From assembly GCA_014925825.1 (NCBI GenBank), contig JACGCK010000136.1, positions 1 to 64,000 of the forward strand: a DNA stretch of 64,000 nt, given 5' to 3'. This document shows positions 10,535 through 21,920 of the stretch, one piece after another. The position numbers and the translations under genes are program-made. The stretch comes from Pholiota molesta. Taxonomy: Eukaryota > Basidiomycota > Agaricomycetes > Agaricales > Strophariaceae. Under the pieces are notes generated by a model. The model had not been told where the DNA came from. It searched no databases and saw nothing but the letters and a program-made list of their open reading frames with translations. How positions within the stretch are numbered: the first letter of the stretch is position 1; each line of letters opens with the position of its first letter.

Positions 10535-13500
10535 ATGCTGATATCGATTGCAATCCGCTCTGAGATCTGAGCCTCTGCCAGTTCTCTTCCTCGTAAACAC
10601 TCCCATGAGCTTCAACAACGGTCCCACTTGCTCGTAAAGTCCACCCTCTTCGTCAAGGGGCTTCTATTTTCCGGGCCAAGCACACACGCACGCGCTGCGC
10701 CTCTGCCCTCGCATGGGATTCGGGTGTCCGATGCAATCATTCGAGTCACCTTTGAATGTCCTATATGAGGCGCTTGTCTGAGTGTGAAGTTGGGCCCTCC
10801 TGATTAGGACCTGCGCTCAAATAGAGGGCAGACTAAATATGCCTGGCAAAGGGGCCAGTTGTTCCTCTGGACTCGTGTGTGGCCAATGTCGTTGCAGACC
10901 GCCGGTGCGGGCGTGCATGCGGCTCTTCTTTGTTATCGACGGCGAAGGGCGGCGTGCTGCTGCTGCTGCTTCGCCGTCTTCTTGCTCGCGGGCGGTTCTT
11001 CGATGTGTGGGGGATGTCGATACCTGTCCATCGAGCACGTTGTGCCCGATTCCTCCAAACTTCTGTCTCTATACACATCTGCCACAAACCGCTGTCATCG
11101 AACGTCTGAATCGACCCATGTTCTTTTGGATGTGTTACCTGTGGGGCGGAGAACCATACTTATTCCTATATATGTACATGCTCCACCCCGCTGACATACC
11201 ACAAATCGAGACGCATGGGCCGGCGTCTCCCATGATGATGCAAGGGCTTCCTTGATCTTCGAGTATATTTGACCGCTGCGATCAATATACTCTGGGTCAA
11301 GGTCAACATGTCCCTCCCTGCAACTCATCATGTGATGGACGTCTGATACCTATTCACGATCGGTTTGCTGATGAAAGCGCCCCCCGGCCAGTTCCTCCCC
11401 CCGCTCTCAGCTGCGCGCATCGCACCGTCCTCCAGCGCTGAGAGCACTCACGCACTCGTCAAGGTCCTACCCCATCGCCAGCGGGCGTCACTTCCCCCGT
11501 GCCATGCCTAGACGCGTTCCCTGTGCCTCACAGGGAACTCGGGTGCTCGATGCCACCTTTGAATGTCCCCATATGTGGCGCTGGGCTGAGATGTGCGAGG
11601 TTGGGCTTGGCCCCTCTCGATCAGGAGCCTCTCTCTGACGCAAGGTCGACCCACCTATGCCTGGCCAAAGAGCCAGACTGTCTTTTCCTGTGCTTTCCAT
11701 ACGGGCTCGGCCTGCGGGCGTTCAGCGATCTTGTTCAAGGCAGACCGCAGGCATTGTGACGAAATTAACCTCGAAATAACCACATCGCCAATAGAGTACT
11801 GCGCGATCCGGCAAAAAAAAACATATTCTCATTTACATAAAAGGTCCTCCAATTTTCTGCGCTTTCCACTTCGACTCGAGAAAACCTTGACGGTTCGTCA
11901 ATACATATGTATTTACTTGCAAAATAAACAAGGAGAGAACCAATTGAGTAATCATCTGCTGCCGATATAGCCAATATGAATGAATAGGTATGGCACGAGA
12001 GTGCCCGGCGCGATCTGGACCATTGATGACTATGTATGCGGGTGAGCAACAAGCACGGAATCCAAGGCATAGGGGAGCCATACGTACTGGTGATCTAAGG
12101 TGGACGACGAGCCCTGCGGACGCCACGTTGTCTGTCAGCCAATACAACGCCCTGATTTCATTCCCAAGGAAGGGGCAACCGCGCGTTCTTCTGCGAACCT
12201 TATATGGGAAAGAAAAGAATTTCAGTGCATTAAGAAACAACGCGGAAAGGAGTGAGCAGCGTATACCGACCTTGGTTTACTCTCGAAGCGGCGTCCGTCG
12301 TCATACATAGAAATATTGCCTGGCTCACTGAAAGTCGTGGTCACAAGTTGGTTACTGGCGCCTCGCATGCAAAACGACTTGAAAAACGTACCTCGGCACA
12401 AGGATCACAGAAAACGCCCTCTTCGTCTTATGCCCAATACATTCTCAAAGAGAAGCGCACAACCGTCACCCCCTAGGTCCTAATCTCCTGTGTCACCGCC
12501 CTACAAAAACTCAATATATAAGCACCTAATAAGTATCATTCAACGACCAGAGGCACAGCGACAAGATAAGACACTCACGCAAACCATCCCACATCGCATG
12601 CAGGTACTGTCACTGTGCATATACTCAGCCCGAGCAGGCGGGAAATCCTGAATGTGCGTATGAAGCCCCGACTTCGTCGAGGACGTAATTGACGCACAAT
12701 CACCCCGTAGACGTCGCCGAGTCGGAGTGTAGCCATAGCGTGCTGGAAACAAGGCGCTCCGTCAGTGGGATGTCGGGGCAGGGGAAGGGATAAGCGCTTT
12801 GACATACATCATGCCCGCTCTGCGAGCCCCCCGCGAATGCGTGACGGGCGCTGGCGAGTGCATCTTGCAAGTGGACTTCAAGAGACACGTCCAGATTCTG
12901 CGCGTGCGTTGCCACCTGGCGGATAAGGCATCGTGCGCTCAGGATATGTGTCGTGGGGTTACGGTCGTCCGTGGTATGAGAAGCGGGTGGATGAGGCAGA
13001 AGGCTAGGGTATTTTGCCAGAGGTCGGTGCGTTTGGGTAGTCTGGGTAGTGTTTGAGTTGACGGTTTAGGTAATATCAGTCGTTGAATGGGAGCAGGAGG
13101 TCCAAGCGCTGCTGCGGGTCATGTGATGTCATCGAGGAATCCTCAGGCTGGATTTGGGCTGGATGCTGGATTCTGGATTCTGCACTTCAACTCTCTCCAA
13201 CTCTATCCATCATGTCGTCGTGTTGCACATTCAAGAAAGGTGTTATTTCTTGCATACGCATAGGGTTTTATATGTATGCGGTCCTCGATCTTCCGATCTT
13301 TGTCGATCGTACATAAAGCCCATATGCACATATCTAAATCATCATTGAATGACACCTTTTTTGCCAGAGGCAATCGACATGGCATCCATAGGATCGACGC
13401 ACGTCCTTCCCGTGAGTCGAACATTCCATCTTCTCCTCCACCTGCTCGTACTCCCCAGTCGGCCCAAGGTCTCGTATTCTCCGAGGTCCATGTCTGTACG

Positions 13501-13620
13501 GATGCATGCTACTACGAACTCGGATGGGCCTCTGGCCCATAACGCGATCATAGCAGCTATAGAGCTCATCTATGTTAGACATATGGACATCGGATACTAC
13601 GTTGGCGCCCCTTTCGATTG
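10430..13620 (-). repeat. Right arm of the giant imperfect inverted repeat
   Basis: This is the reverse-complement partner of about 6640-10430, with many small indels. It also contains a relic of a permease gene (about 12150-12510) with no obvious counterpart in the left arm, so that relic was either inserted here or lost on the left. A CTG-type triplet run lies near 10951-10967. Blocks starting CATCATGTGATGG at about 10522 and 11328 head two diverged direct units within the arm. Confidence 0.65.
12150..12510 (-). pseudogene. Relic of the Mup1-like permease, internal exons
   Basis: On the minus strand this stretch matches about 35020-35375 of the intact permease, covering the exons encoding AALFFGNVFGNK and SALGNVITVTYAASR plus the start of the next exon. 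Shared landmarks are the ATTCTCAAAGAGAAGCGC-type block and CCGTCACCCCC just before TAATCTCCTG. Frameshifts and stops are present, and neighbouring exons are absent. It is a dead fragment stranded inside the inverted-repeat arm about 22 kb from the intact gene. Confidence 0.65.
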
Positions 13621-14640
13621 GGATTTCCGCAATCTAATGTTACCGCACTCCAATGCTTCACTCCTCCCACCGCTCATTGCATGGACCCCCGATGCGCGTG
13701 GCACGCCGCGCACTACGTATCCCTCATGAGGTACAGCTCCAGCTTCCTTTTCGACTGTACCTCTTGGTCAAGATAACGCCCTAACTCAAACAATTTCGTA
13801 GCTGATCACTCAGGGCCTTATCTGTGATCGCACAGGGTGCACCTCCCACTCCATCCCCACCACGGCAGCCAGATCCCACCCACCACGCGCCTACTGCCGC
13901 CGTTCGTCACCTACACTGCGGGCTCGGGATGCTCATGGCTCAATACGCCGGCGAGGCGGGCGCACACCGTACTTTCCTATGTACGCTTCCCGTAAATGGG
14001 TGTACACTCTGCATGCGCCTGCTCGTCGGCTTATCAAGTAGAGTTAGTTCCATTTGTTGTCCCGAGCCCGCGCCTCATGGTGCCCTCCGAGCCCGGTGTG
14101 CGTTCCGCGGGCGCCCTGATTCCCACCCGATGCCATGGGAGGATGACATCCCTTCCGCGACCTCTGTTTTTCTATCCTGTTTCTCTGTAATGGCGGCTCT
14201 CGGCGGCGGCGGCAGCTCCACGTCCAAGAGGGTTCGCGCGTTGCTTGATTTGTCCGGCGCGTTGCCTTATGCTCTCCGCAGCACACTCCCCGGTGTTGAC
14301 TTGCGTACAGGGCGCCCGGCCATCCGGAAGTTATGTGCCTCAGACCCCTCTTGATGATGGAGAATGGCTGCGCTGTGCAGGGCGGGATGTATGTACTGTG
14401 CTAATTGCTTCGGCTTCCTCCAAACTCTGTGGTAGCCTATACGATTCGATGCAATAAAAACCTTGGCATCACGATGATGAAATTCTATCTAGAACATGAA
14501 CAAATTCAAGAGCCATTGACATCAGCCACATTTCGTGCCAAAGTGAAATTGTACATCGACAGCATCATCTGTGCGGACATTCATGGGATGAACCTGGGAT
14601 GAACACCAAAGATAAACGGTATTCTGAATAGGACAAAATG
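13620..14640. other. Repeat-derived stretch without a recognised gene
   Basis: Parts resemble the 17.3-18.2 kb repeat: the CCAAGAGGGTTCGCGCGTTGC block near 14225 looks like the TTCAAGAGGGATCGCCACTCG block near 17500. An open frame at 13824-14354 (plus) is proline/arginine-rich and resembles no family I know. I treat it as non-coding. Confidence 0.35.
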
Positions 14641-14644
14641 TGCA

Positions 14645-14945
14645 AGTATACGTTGTAGGTCAGATTGAATTCAATAGTACGTTCGACCCTCTCATATCGC
14701 AGCACTCTATTTGATCTTCCAACGCGGGAACTTAAGGAAGAAAATCGGTCAACATTTATCCCTATCAAACAACATGTATCAAAACGCATCACATCATCAA
14801 CAACCATCCCATCCTCGAGCACCTCCTCCTTCCTCGGAACGAGCTCGTAGCGAAACACCCTCCAGGGAGTCCAGGCAGCCCAGTACGCGACGCCAGCAGC
14901 GAGCATTATGGCTGTACCGACAAGACAATGCCCATAATCCGCGCG
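14645..14945 (-). pseudogene. Relic of the Mup1-like permease, 3'-terminal exon
   Basis: The minus strand encodes a recognisable last-exon peptide (AYWAAWTPWRVF, then YELVPRKEEVLEDG) matching the C-terminus of the permease encoded at 34171-36876. Similarity continues into its 3' flank (14645-14790 with about 34030-34180). The stop codon is lost and the frame runs on. It has a local arrangement like the other permease 3' ends, so it came from the same duplicated module. Confidence 0.7.
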
Positions 14946-14949
14946 CCGG

Positions 14950-16550
14950 TCGCGGAAGGTCCAGGTAAGTAGGAGCGCTGACGGCGTGCCATGCGCGCGC
15001 GACCGTCCAGCGGGATCGCGTACACGAGTGGGGTTGGCGCTGCGGCAAATTTATGCTATTAGTGTGCAGAGGATGACGATTGCATGGCGCCATAAGGTAT
15101 GCGTAGGGCCTGCGATCTGAGGGATAGCGGCCTCTGTGGTAGGGTGGACACTGAACACGTTGGATTCCTCGTGAGAAGTCGACAGGTAGCAGGGAGGATA
15201 TGAATGGATACGTACCGGAGCATGACGCGTTATCATATCCGCAAGCGCAGCCCTTTGCCCACGGCACGCGCAGGCGCAATCGATGCTGTACAACTATCCA
15301 CCTCGGTCAGGGCCACGCGCCCTGCGCGCGACACGCACCTACGCTGGCGGTCCACTCCAGCACCAGTGTGTATCGCGAGAAGCCGCCGCCGACACGACAC
15401 CGTCGACGTGCGCCTCCACGTGGGCCTAGGGGGGTTACAGATTCAGATTCACGGTGGTGGATGCCTTTGAAGAAACACGGGGTGTGGATTTGCTTCTAAG
15501 AGTACGGAGTCTTTGGACCTGAACTAACACGGTGCGCCTTGGGTGCGCCATAAGGTACAAATCCTCCTCGTCCTTGTTATTCATGCTATTATCAGCATCG
15601 ATCTGGGCCACGCGCCAACGGCGGTGGCCCGCGCCGGAGTGCATCAACACCCTCAACATGCGCCTCCACGTGGTCTTCGACACAAACAGCGGGCCCAAGC
15701 CGTTCTCACATGCGAGCCACACAGGCGTGCCCAGGTCGACGAAAGGAGATGGAGGCTCAAGGAGGAGCACCGAGGGCGCCATGGGCGGGCGGCCGTCCAG
15801 CGGGATCGATGCTGAGTGCTCTGGTGGCTCCGCACGCTCCGGTACGTCTCGTGGGAGGGTGTGTAGTCCAGAAAGGATCTGGAGGATCCTGCCCAAGATC
15901 CACCTGGAAGCAGACGCGTCAACGAGAAAACAGCGCGGATGAACACCCGGCTGCCCTCACATATACCATGCACAGATGGTTTTGCCACAGCTCCTGCTCG
16001 AAAATCGCGACACAATATCGTCACCCTGTCCGCGCGGATTCCGTTGCGCGGCGAGCGAGGGCCTAGGGGGTTACAGATTCAGATATACGGTGGTGGTCAG
16101 GGTTTGTGCGGGAGAGGGCCGGGGTCTGCGAAGTGTGGAGGAGTGGACAAGACGGAAGGAAGGCTAGGGGATTATAGGTACCGGAGTGCAGCGCGTTCAG
16201 GTTGTGGGTCAGAGGCGTTGGAGGGTGTGTAGAAAGCATGAACATGACGAAGTTGGTATGCCTTTTGGAAACCATGGGGGTGTAGAAATGCTTCTAAGAG
16301 TACGGAGTCTTTGGACATGAACGAACGCGGAGCGGTAGGAGAATCTGGGAAATTTTTCGATGTTGAAATATAGACATCTACAAACGAACCGTAGTCGATT
16401 TCAGCATTCGAAAGGAACGAATAACATGACACATACCAATGGTTCTTCATATTCCTTCACTTTCCTAACGACCGCGTCAACGACACTCTAAACCACCCTC
16501 CTCGCCTCGCACAACCCCCATCTTCAAACCAAATGAGACGCGACGGAGTC
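14950..16550. repeat. Shuffled duplicated modules, no intact gene
   Basis: Several short blocks occur twice at inconsistent spacing: CCGTCCAGCGGGATCG (about 15003 and 15793), a GTTACAGATTCAGAT block (about 15434 and 16071), AAGAGTACGGAGTCTTTGG (about 15498 and 16296) and GCGCCATAAGGT (about 15087 and 15548). This indicates repeated local duplication and deletion. A minus-strand frame at 15435-15896 looks protein-like in part but matches nothing I recognise. Confidence 0.45.
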
Positions 16551-16689
16551 GCGGTGAACATGCTCGAACATGCGCGGGTAGTCGAATATGAGGTTCAAGG
16601 GATTGGTTTTGAGTGCTGGGTAGTCGACACCTGGGTTGGGAGAGTATGGATGAACGCAGAAGTTGGACGTTGCAGACTCAGTGACGGTG

Positions 16690-17370
16690 TCCCCGGGCCG
16701 AGCCCCAAGACGAGAAGGTCCGAGCGCAGCTGCTGGCGATCAGATGGGTCATCCATCGATTCGGCCAAGTTTCCGTTCCTCTGCAAACTCATTCGTTACT
16801 TGTACTTGTTCCATACATTTCGTTCCCCGGTGCACGTCCTACCTTCAAGAGAGTTGTTATTTCCCAAACGATCATAGGCTGGGTGTGGTCAGCGATTCTC
16901 TTTCGCCGACTGCCAAGTCTATGTTGGCCAGTTAAGGATCCAACGTCAACTCTCTTCAACGAGGGAAATTGACGGGGCCTACGTGATGGCAGTCCCTTTT
17001 GCCAGTCCCTCCCGCAAGCCCCCTGTCCTTCTCATTGTTCATTTCTCCTTCTCGAATGAGTTCCGAGTGCAGTCAGACTCACCGAATCAGTTCAAGGCTC
17101 TCTACTCTCGGGGGTTCATGCCTATACGTATTTGCATCAACGCCGTGTATGGTACTCTGGGGCTCAATGTGCGATCATTGACGTTGCCTTGAAATACCCC
17201 ATACCTGGCCACATCGTCATAAGCATGGACGCCCTCTTGATTAGGACTGCCCATCTGATATGGGGTGATTCAATGCAACGCAAACCTCCCATTCCTACGA
17301 AGCTTCATACAATCTGTATGACTATCGGCCGTCCTATAGCCGTGGCCCTCGGTTCTATGGTCCAGTACCC
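16690..17370. repeat. Diverged relative of the inverted-repeat family
   Basis: The GGTCCGAGCGC motif (about 16718) and the stretch about 16980-17260 resemble the units at 10540-10810 and 11340-11640. Shared text includes a CTTTGAATGTCC-like block and a final GATTAGGA near 17240. The units are strongly diverged and I see no coding content. Confidence 0.35.
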
Positions 17371-18180
17371 TACTTCGCCTGTTAGCCCGAATTTCCTCCC
17401 TTTCCACTCCTTTATGTATTTTCACCAACGTGACGTGCGAGGGCGTTCAACACCTTCTTATCCACTTCCTGCGCCGCTGTCAGTGGTAGTGGTTCCATGT
17501 TCAAGAGGGATCGCCACTCGCGCAACCGATGTTATGTCCGTCTGCAGCAGAGGGGTCCAGAACGATACGCCGTGTCGGTCTTTCGACTCGTCCGCTGGCC
17601 GGCGGTCATATGTTGTTCAAGAAAAGGCGATCGCTCTGATTAACGCCCGTGTCCCACTCTGTTCTGTTCGCGTCATCCACCTCCGCCTTTTAAGGTGTCC
17701 ATCGACGGGACGTGCAAGGGCACACTTACTTATCCCCTTCCTGCACCGTCAGTGGTAGTGGTCCCATGTTATGAGGGTCGCCGCTCGCGCTCTGTCCGTC
17801 TGCAGCAGAGGGGTCTGGAACAACACGCAGTGTTGGTCTTTGACTCGTCTGGCCGCCGGTCATAGCTAACATTTATGGGATTGCGAGGTGTCGACCCCAC
17901 TTCGCCTGTTATCCCGAGTCCCACTCTGATCTTTTGTCCATCTCCCTTTCCGTTCCTTTTTGTATGCGAATCAACGGGGCGTGCAAGAGCACCCAACCCC
18001 TGCTTATCCATTTTATATGCCGCTGTCAGCCAGCGGTAGTTGTCCATGTTATGAGGGGTCGCCGCTCGCGCTCTGTCCGTCTGCAGCAGAGGGGTCTGGA
18101 ACAACACGCAGTGTTGGTCTTTTGACTCGTCTGGCCGCCGGTCATAGCTAACATTTATGGGATTGCGAGGTGTCGACCCC
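17370..18180. repeat. Three tandem copies of a ~0.25-0.28 kb non-coding unit
   Basis: The last two copies share a ~134 bp block with near-identity (about 17764-17897 and 18044-18180, offset 280 bp), containing CTGTCCGTCTGCAGCAG and CATTTATGGGATTGCGAGG. A third, more diverged copy lies at about 17370-17640. Each unit also carries a GTGCAAGGGCAC-like and GCCGCTGTCAG-like block. The last copy leads directly into the lectin-bearing duplicated unit. Confidence 0.65.
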
Positions 18181-19684
18181 TCTCAATTGCGGACGTATTG
18201 CTCTGATCATAGCATGCGCCTCCGTTGACATCTTGTTTTCTTGTATATATCAAGTACAGGTAGCACTGGCAAATTTGCACTGGTGTCTCTACCACGATTA
18301 CGAGCGAATGTGCTTTCCCCTGCTCGAATCCTCGATTGAGTAGGTCCCTTGTATTTAATGCAACGCGCAAGCGTTTATCGACCTCGTCTATGTATAGCTG
18401 TCATCCACCAATACATCCCCAGTTTATCGTCAGATTTCCTTGCGCTAAGTGCTACTTACTAGAGAATGGGAATGAATGTTGCTCAGAGCAAACCAGCCGT
18501 TCAAAAGCCGCACTGATAATGTTGAAACGACACGCCCAAGCGCGCATGCATACATCGTAGATCGGTAAGTTCAGACTCCCGTGAAATGAATACGTGTTCG
18601 AATGCATAAGCATCTGATGATTCTAACCCGTCCCGAACCAAAACTTAGCCTCCTCGCATGTAAAAGTAAGTATTGACGATATATCAGCGGGCTGGGCGGG
18701 GCACTTTGGAAGAAACATGCGATGCGGCAGCGGTCTTCAAGCTTACGCGGTTGATCGACATTATCATCACTGACAGTGATCAGCCGCATTTCGGCGTCAC
18801 TGTTAGCATGGTTGGATAGCTGTGTGCGACACATTTCCGACGGTCGGCGCGTGCGCGGGAGCTTTATGGGTAACAGTCCATATTACCTGTCATTACAAGG
18901 CATCTGTCGGGCACCGGGAATCGAATTTTTTTCAAACTCTAGAGGTTGCCTCGAGGCGTTTCTACACGAGCCGCCGAGATTCTATATGAAGCCTCTGTAC
19001 ATTGCTTGCGCTGCAGACAGACCGAATAGTGAAGAAGGCGTTGTGGGCGTCTGGCTAGCTCGACCAATATAGTAAAGGGCTTAAAATAGTCTAAGTCTGA
19101 CCGCACCTGTACATCCTCACTTGTTGCGCCGTGCGGTATCGACCTCAGACGTAAATTTGAGAACCGACAACTCTGTTGCATTCTGTTGCAATATACTAGA
19201 ATATACTTATCAAACATGTATGTAAAAGCGCGCACATTCTACATTACGCGTGGGGAAAAACAAGATGGTTATCGAAACGCAAACAATGTATGCGCAAGCG
19301 CTCAAAAATCATCCTTGGCAGAAAGTCTGTTTGCGCACGAACACAGTGGGTAATACTTAGATATCGACTATGTATCTCACTTACAAAAAAGCAAAACCAA
19401 GGACACGGGTGCGACATCGACATCACCTAAAATCGCCTTGGGGTGCGCTACAGCCTCGTCGTTTCTACTCTATGTTTCCAAATTGACACTAATCTCGCGA
19501 AATGCAGCCAGACCCCATAGCCTCGAGAAGCGTGATTCCCGCCGAAATACTGGTCAGAATACGGGCATACCGAGGCCGCTCATCGCTAAAAATAAACTAT
19601 CTTTATCATTGGTCAGGAGCCACGGCGCCGACCGACTAAATTACAAGTAACTTCTTTTTGGTATGCCGAAGTGCAATGCTGGGG

Positions 19685-19691
19685 TATAAAA
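19685..19691 (+). promoter_or_regulatory. TATA box of lectin gene 1
   Basis: TATAAAA lies 72 bp upstream of the lectin ATG and is conserved at the equivalent place in the second copy. Confidence 0.6.
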
Positions 19692-19756
19692 GACCATAGA
19701 CTCTGAGCAATCCCCAGCTCCATTCAATCCCTCGCTTTCATTTACACTTAATCGAC

Positions 19757-21003
19757 ATGGGTTTCTTCGCATTATCATCGTTCATTGCCATTGCGGTAGC
19801 AGGAGCTCGTGCAGCTATCCCCGCGTATGTCAACATATTCTGTGCATCGCTGTAACATGTATCTAACGACCTTTTTCTCTTTCCAGTGCAGGCGACTTTG
19901 TCCAGCTCCAGCCTACGACCAGCGGCTCTTTCCCCCGCACACCCTGCATCACCGTCTTCGCCGCAGCCAACGGCTCCGCCGTCGTCATCAACGACTGCAG
20001 CGCGTCCACTCAGCAGCGCGGATGGAATGTCGTCGGGGGCGGCGGAGCGCCCACGCAGATCCAGATCTTCAACACGTTCTGCATGGAGGTGACCGGGGAT
20101 GTGAACCAGTCGGGGACGAAGGTTGAGATCAACTCCTGTGTCGCTGGAGACGCCAATCAGTCGTGGCAATGGAACGCGGATGGAACGGTCCAATGGGCGG
20201 GGACTGACAAGTGCCTCGATTTGACTAACGGTGATTTGGACAATGGCAATCAGGTTAGTTCGTCTTTCTTGTTGACGCGCTTTTCGCGTGCTGATTTGTT
20301 TGCGGCTGGAAGTTGCAAATCGCGACCTGCGTAGCTGGAGATCAAAATCAACAGTGGACGTCGAATGCCCTGGCCAAGTAAGTCGCGCATAAGCTATTGC
20401 AGAATTTGAATCTAACGAGCGCACGTTAGTCCCGTCAACGAGGTTGTTCTCGGTAGCGACAGTAAGTCGATGCAATACTCATTACAATCATATTGATTTT
20501 GATATCTCATGATTTTAAATTACAGATTCCCTCTGCATGGGCGCCAACTCATCCACGAACGGCGCACCGGTCTTCATCACCCCCTGCAGCGACACCACCT
20601 CGCGCAAGGTCTGGACGCTGCCCCAGATCGGACACGGCAACAGCGGCACCTACCGCCTCGCCTTCGGCCCCGACGGCACCGCGCCCGTCAAGTGCCTCAC
20701 CGTCGCGGGCGGCGTCGCCGCCCCGGGCACGAAGCTCGAGCTCTCGGACTGCGTTGCGGGGGATGAGAGCCAGTTCTTCATCCCCACGGGCACGATCCGC
20801 TGGGAGGGCACGGGGTTGGCGGACCCGCTGTGCGTTGACCTGACGGACGGAATTACGAACGCGGGAAATCAGGCAAGTTACCAGCCAAGTAGACTTCTTG
20901 ACGACCTTCGCTGACTATGCTTTTGTAGCTTCAAATCTCGAACTGCACTGGTGATAGCACCCAGATTTGGCAAGACGTTGCTCCTCCTCAGACAGCCATC
21001 TGA
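19757..21003 (+). CDS. Secreted ricin-B-type (R-type) beta-trefoil lectin, copy 1
   Basis: Six exons (19757-19824, 19887-20253, 20313-20377, 20430-20461, 20526-20872, 20929-21003) join in phase into 317 residues. The N-terminus is a signal peptide (MGFFALSSFIAIAVAGARA), so the product should be secreted. The mature part shows repeated R-type lectin signatures: CMEVTGD, NQSWQW, CLDLTNGDLDNGNQ, NQQWTS, CLTVAGG, CVDLTDG and a final QIWQ. About six such repeats suggest two tandem beta-trefoil lobes, roughly residues 25-155 and 160-317. R-type lectins bind galactose-type sugars; the ligand here is not predictable. There is no enzymatic domain. The last intron begins GC rather than GT. No defects are seen, so this is the likely functional copy. 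Confidence 0.88.
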
Positions 21004-21730
21004 GCTCTGGAGCGCTACGGATCCGTGCGAGCAACGTCTAAAGGAACACTTACAGTATACATTACTATTCGCGAGTGTTAATAGGTGTTAATTCGAGGAC
21101 TACGACTAGACTAATTAGCATCTTCTTGAAGTTGATATAACCGCATTCAATTTGCAATATACTTGACTTTGATGATTTGCATTCAACCTCCCACCCCAAG
21201 TCAGAAAGCTGTGAGCCGGAAATTATGGTGATAAACTGTGTTGGTCGTTTGACTCGTCTGCAGGCTGGGTTCCGACCCCTCTTAATTGAGGATGATTGTT
21301 CTGAGTAATAGCTTCAACTTGCTTGCACGTCCATTGTCCTTTGGTTTTCTTATATACTTTAAGTATGGATAAATCATAGCAGCAAATTTGCACCAGTATC
21401 TTGATTCTCTGCCACTGTGGAATTCCTTTCCTCATCTCGATTGAGTAGGTTCCTTATATTGAATACGATGCACAAGCATTTATTGACCTCAATTATGTGT
21501 ATCCAGTACATTACAAGTTTATCGTCGAATTTCCTTGTACGTGCAAAGAAGGGGAATGAATATAGGTCAGAGCAAACATGTAATAATTTATAATTATCAG
21601 ATTCACATCTCGTAGATTCGCGCAGTAATGTAATAGTCCATGAATTCAAAAGCTGGACTTATCACATTGAAGCTATAATTCATACAGGCCAAACCGCGCA
21701 TGTATACATCGTAGACCGGTAAGTTCAGAC

Positions 21731-21920
21731 CGTTTTAGTAGTGGACTCTGGCCCGAGCTGGCCGAGCCTCGATTAGATTAGATTCCATGCAGTAGCACAG
21801 CCAGTCGATCCTCCTTGGCTCTTGCCATCGCATGCTCAGCCTGTCTGCACAGCGCACTCGACTAGTTATTCGAGCCTTGCCAGCCCACGCACCTTAGGGT
21901 AGGTCTTACTGGCCTACTCC
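21731..21920. mobile_element. ~190 bp insertion present only in duplication unit 2
   Basis: In unit 1 the flanks GGTAAGTTCAGAC and CCGTGAA are almost adjacent (about 18575). In unit 2 they are separated by ~190 bp of GC-richer sequence. Its ends show weak inverted similarity (AGTGGACTCTGGCC against GGTGGAGTAGGCC read from the other strand). It could be a small MITE or SINE. It is recognised mainly as an indel; no clear target duplication is seen. Confidence 0.4.

Larger units (their letters stand above)
18090..21100 (+). repeat. Tandem segmental duplication, unit 1 (intergenic region + lectin 1)
   Basis: This unit matches 21230-24400 along its length: the upstream non-coding part, the TATA box, all lectin exons and introns, and the 3' flank. 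The offset is ~3,130 bp at the left edge and 3,288 bp at the lectin ATG. The difference is mostly a ~190 bp insertion in unit 2. Confidence 0.8.

Noticed and set aside
10951..10967. CTG/GCT triplet run as a possible coding glutamine or alanine tract
   Set aside because: It lies in non-coding repeat sequence with no supporting gene; a simple microsatellite.
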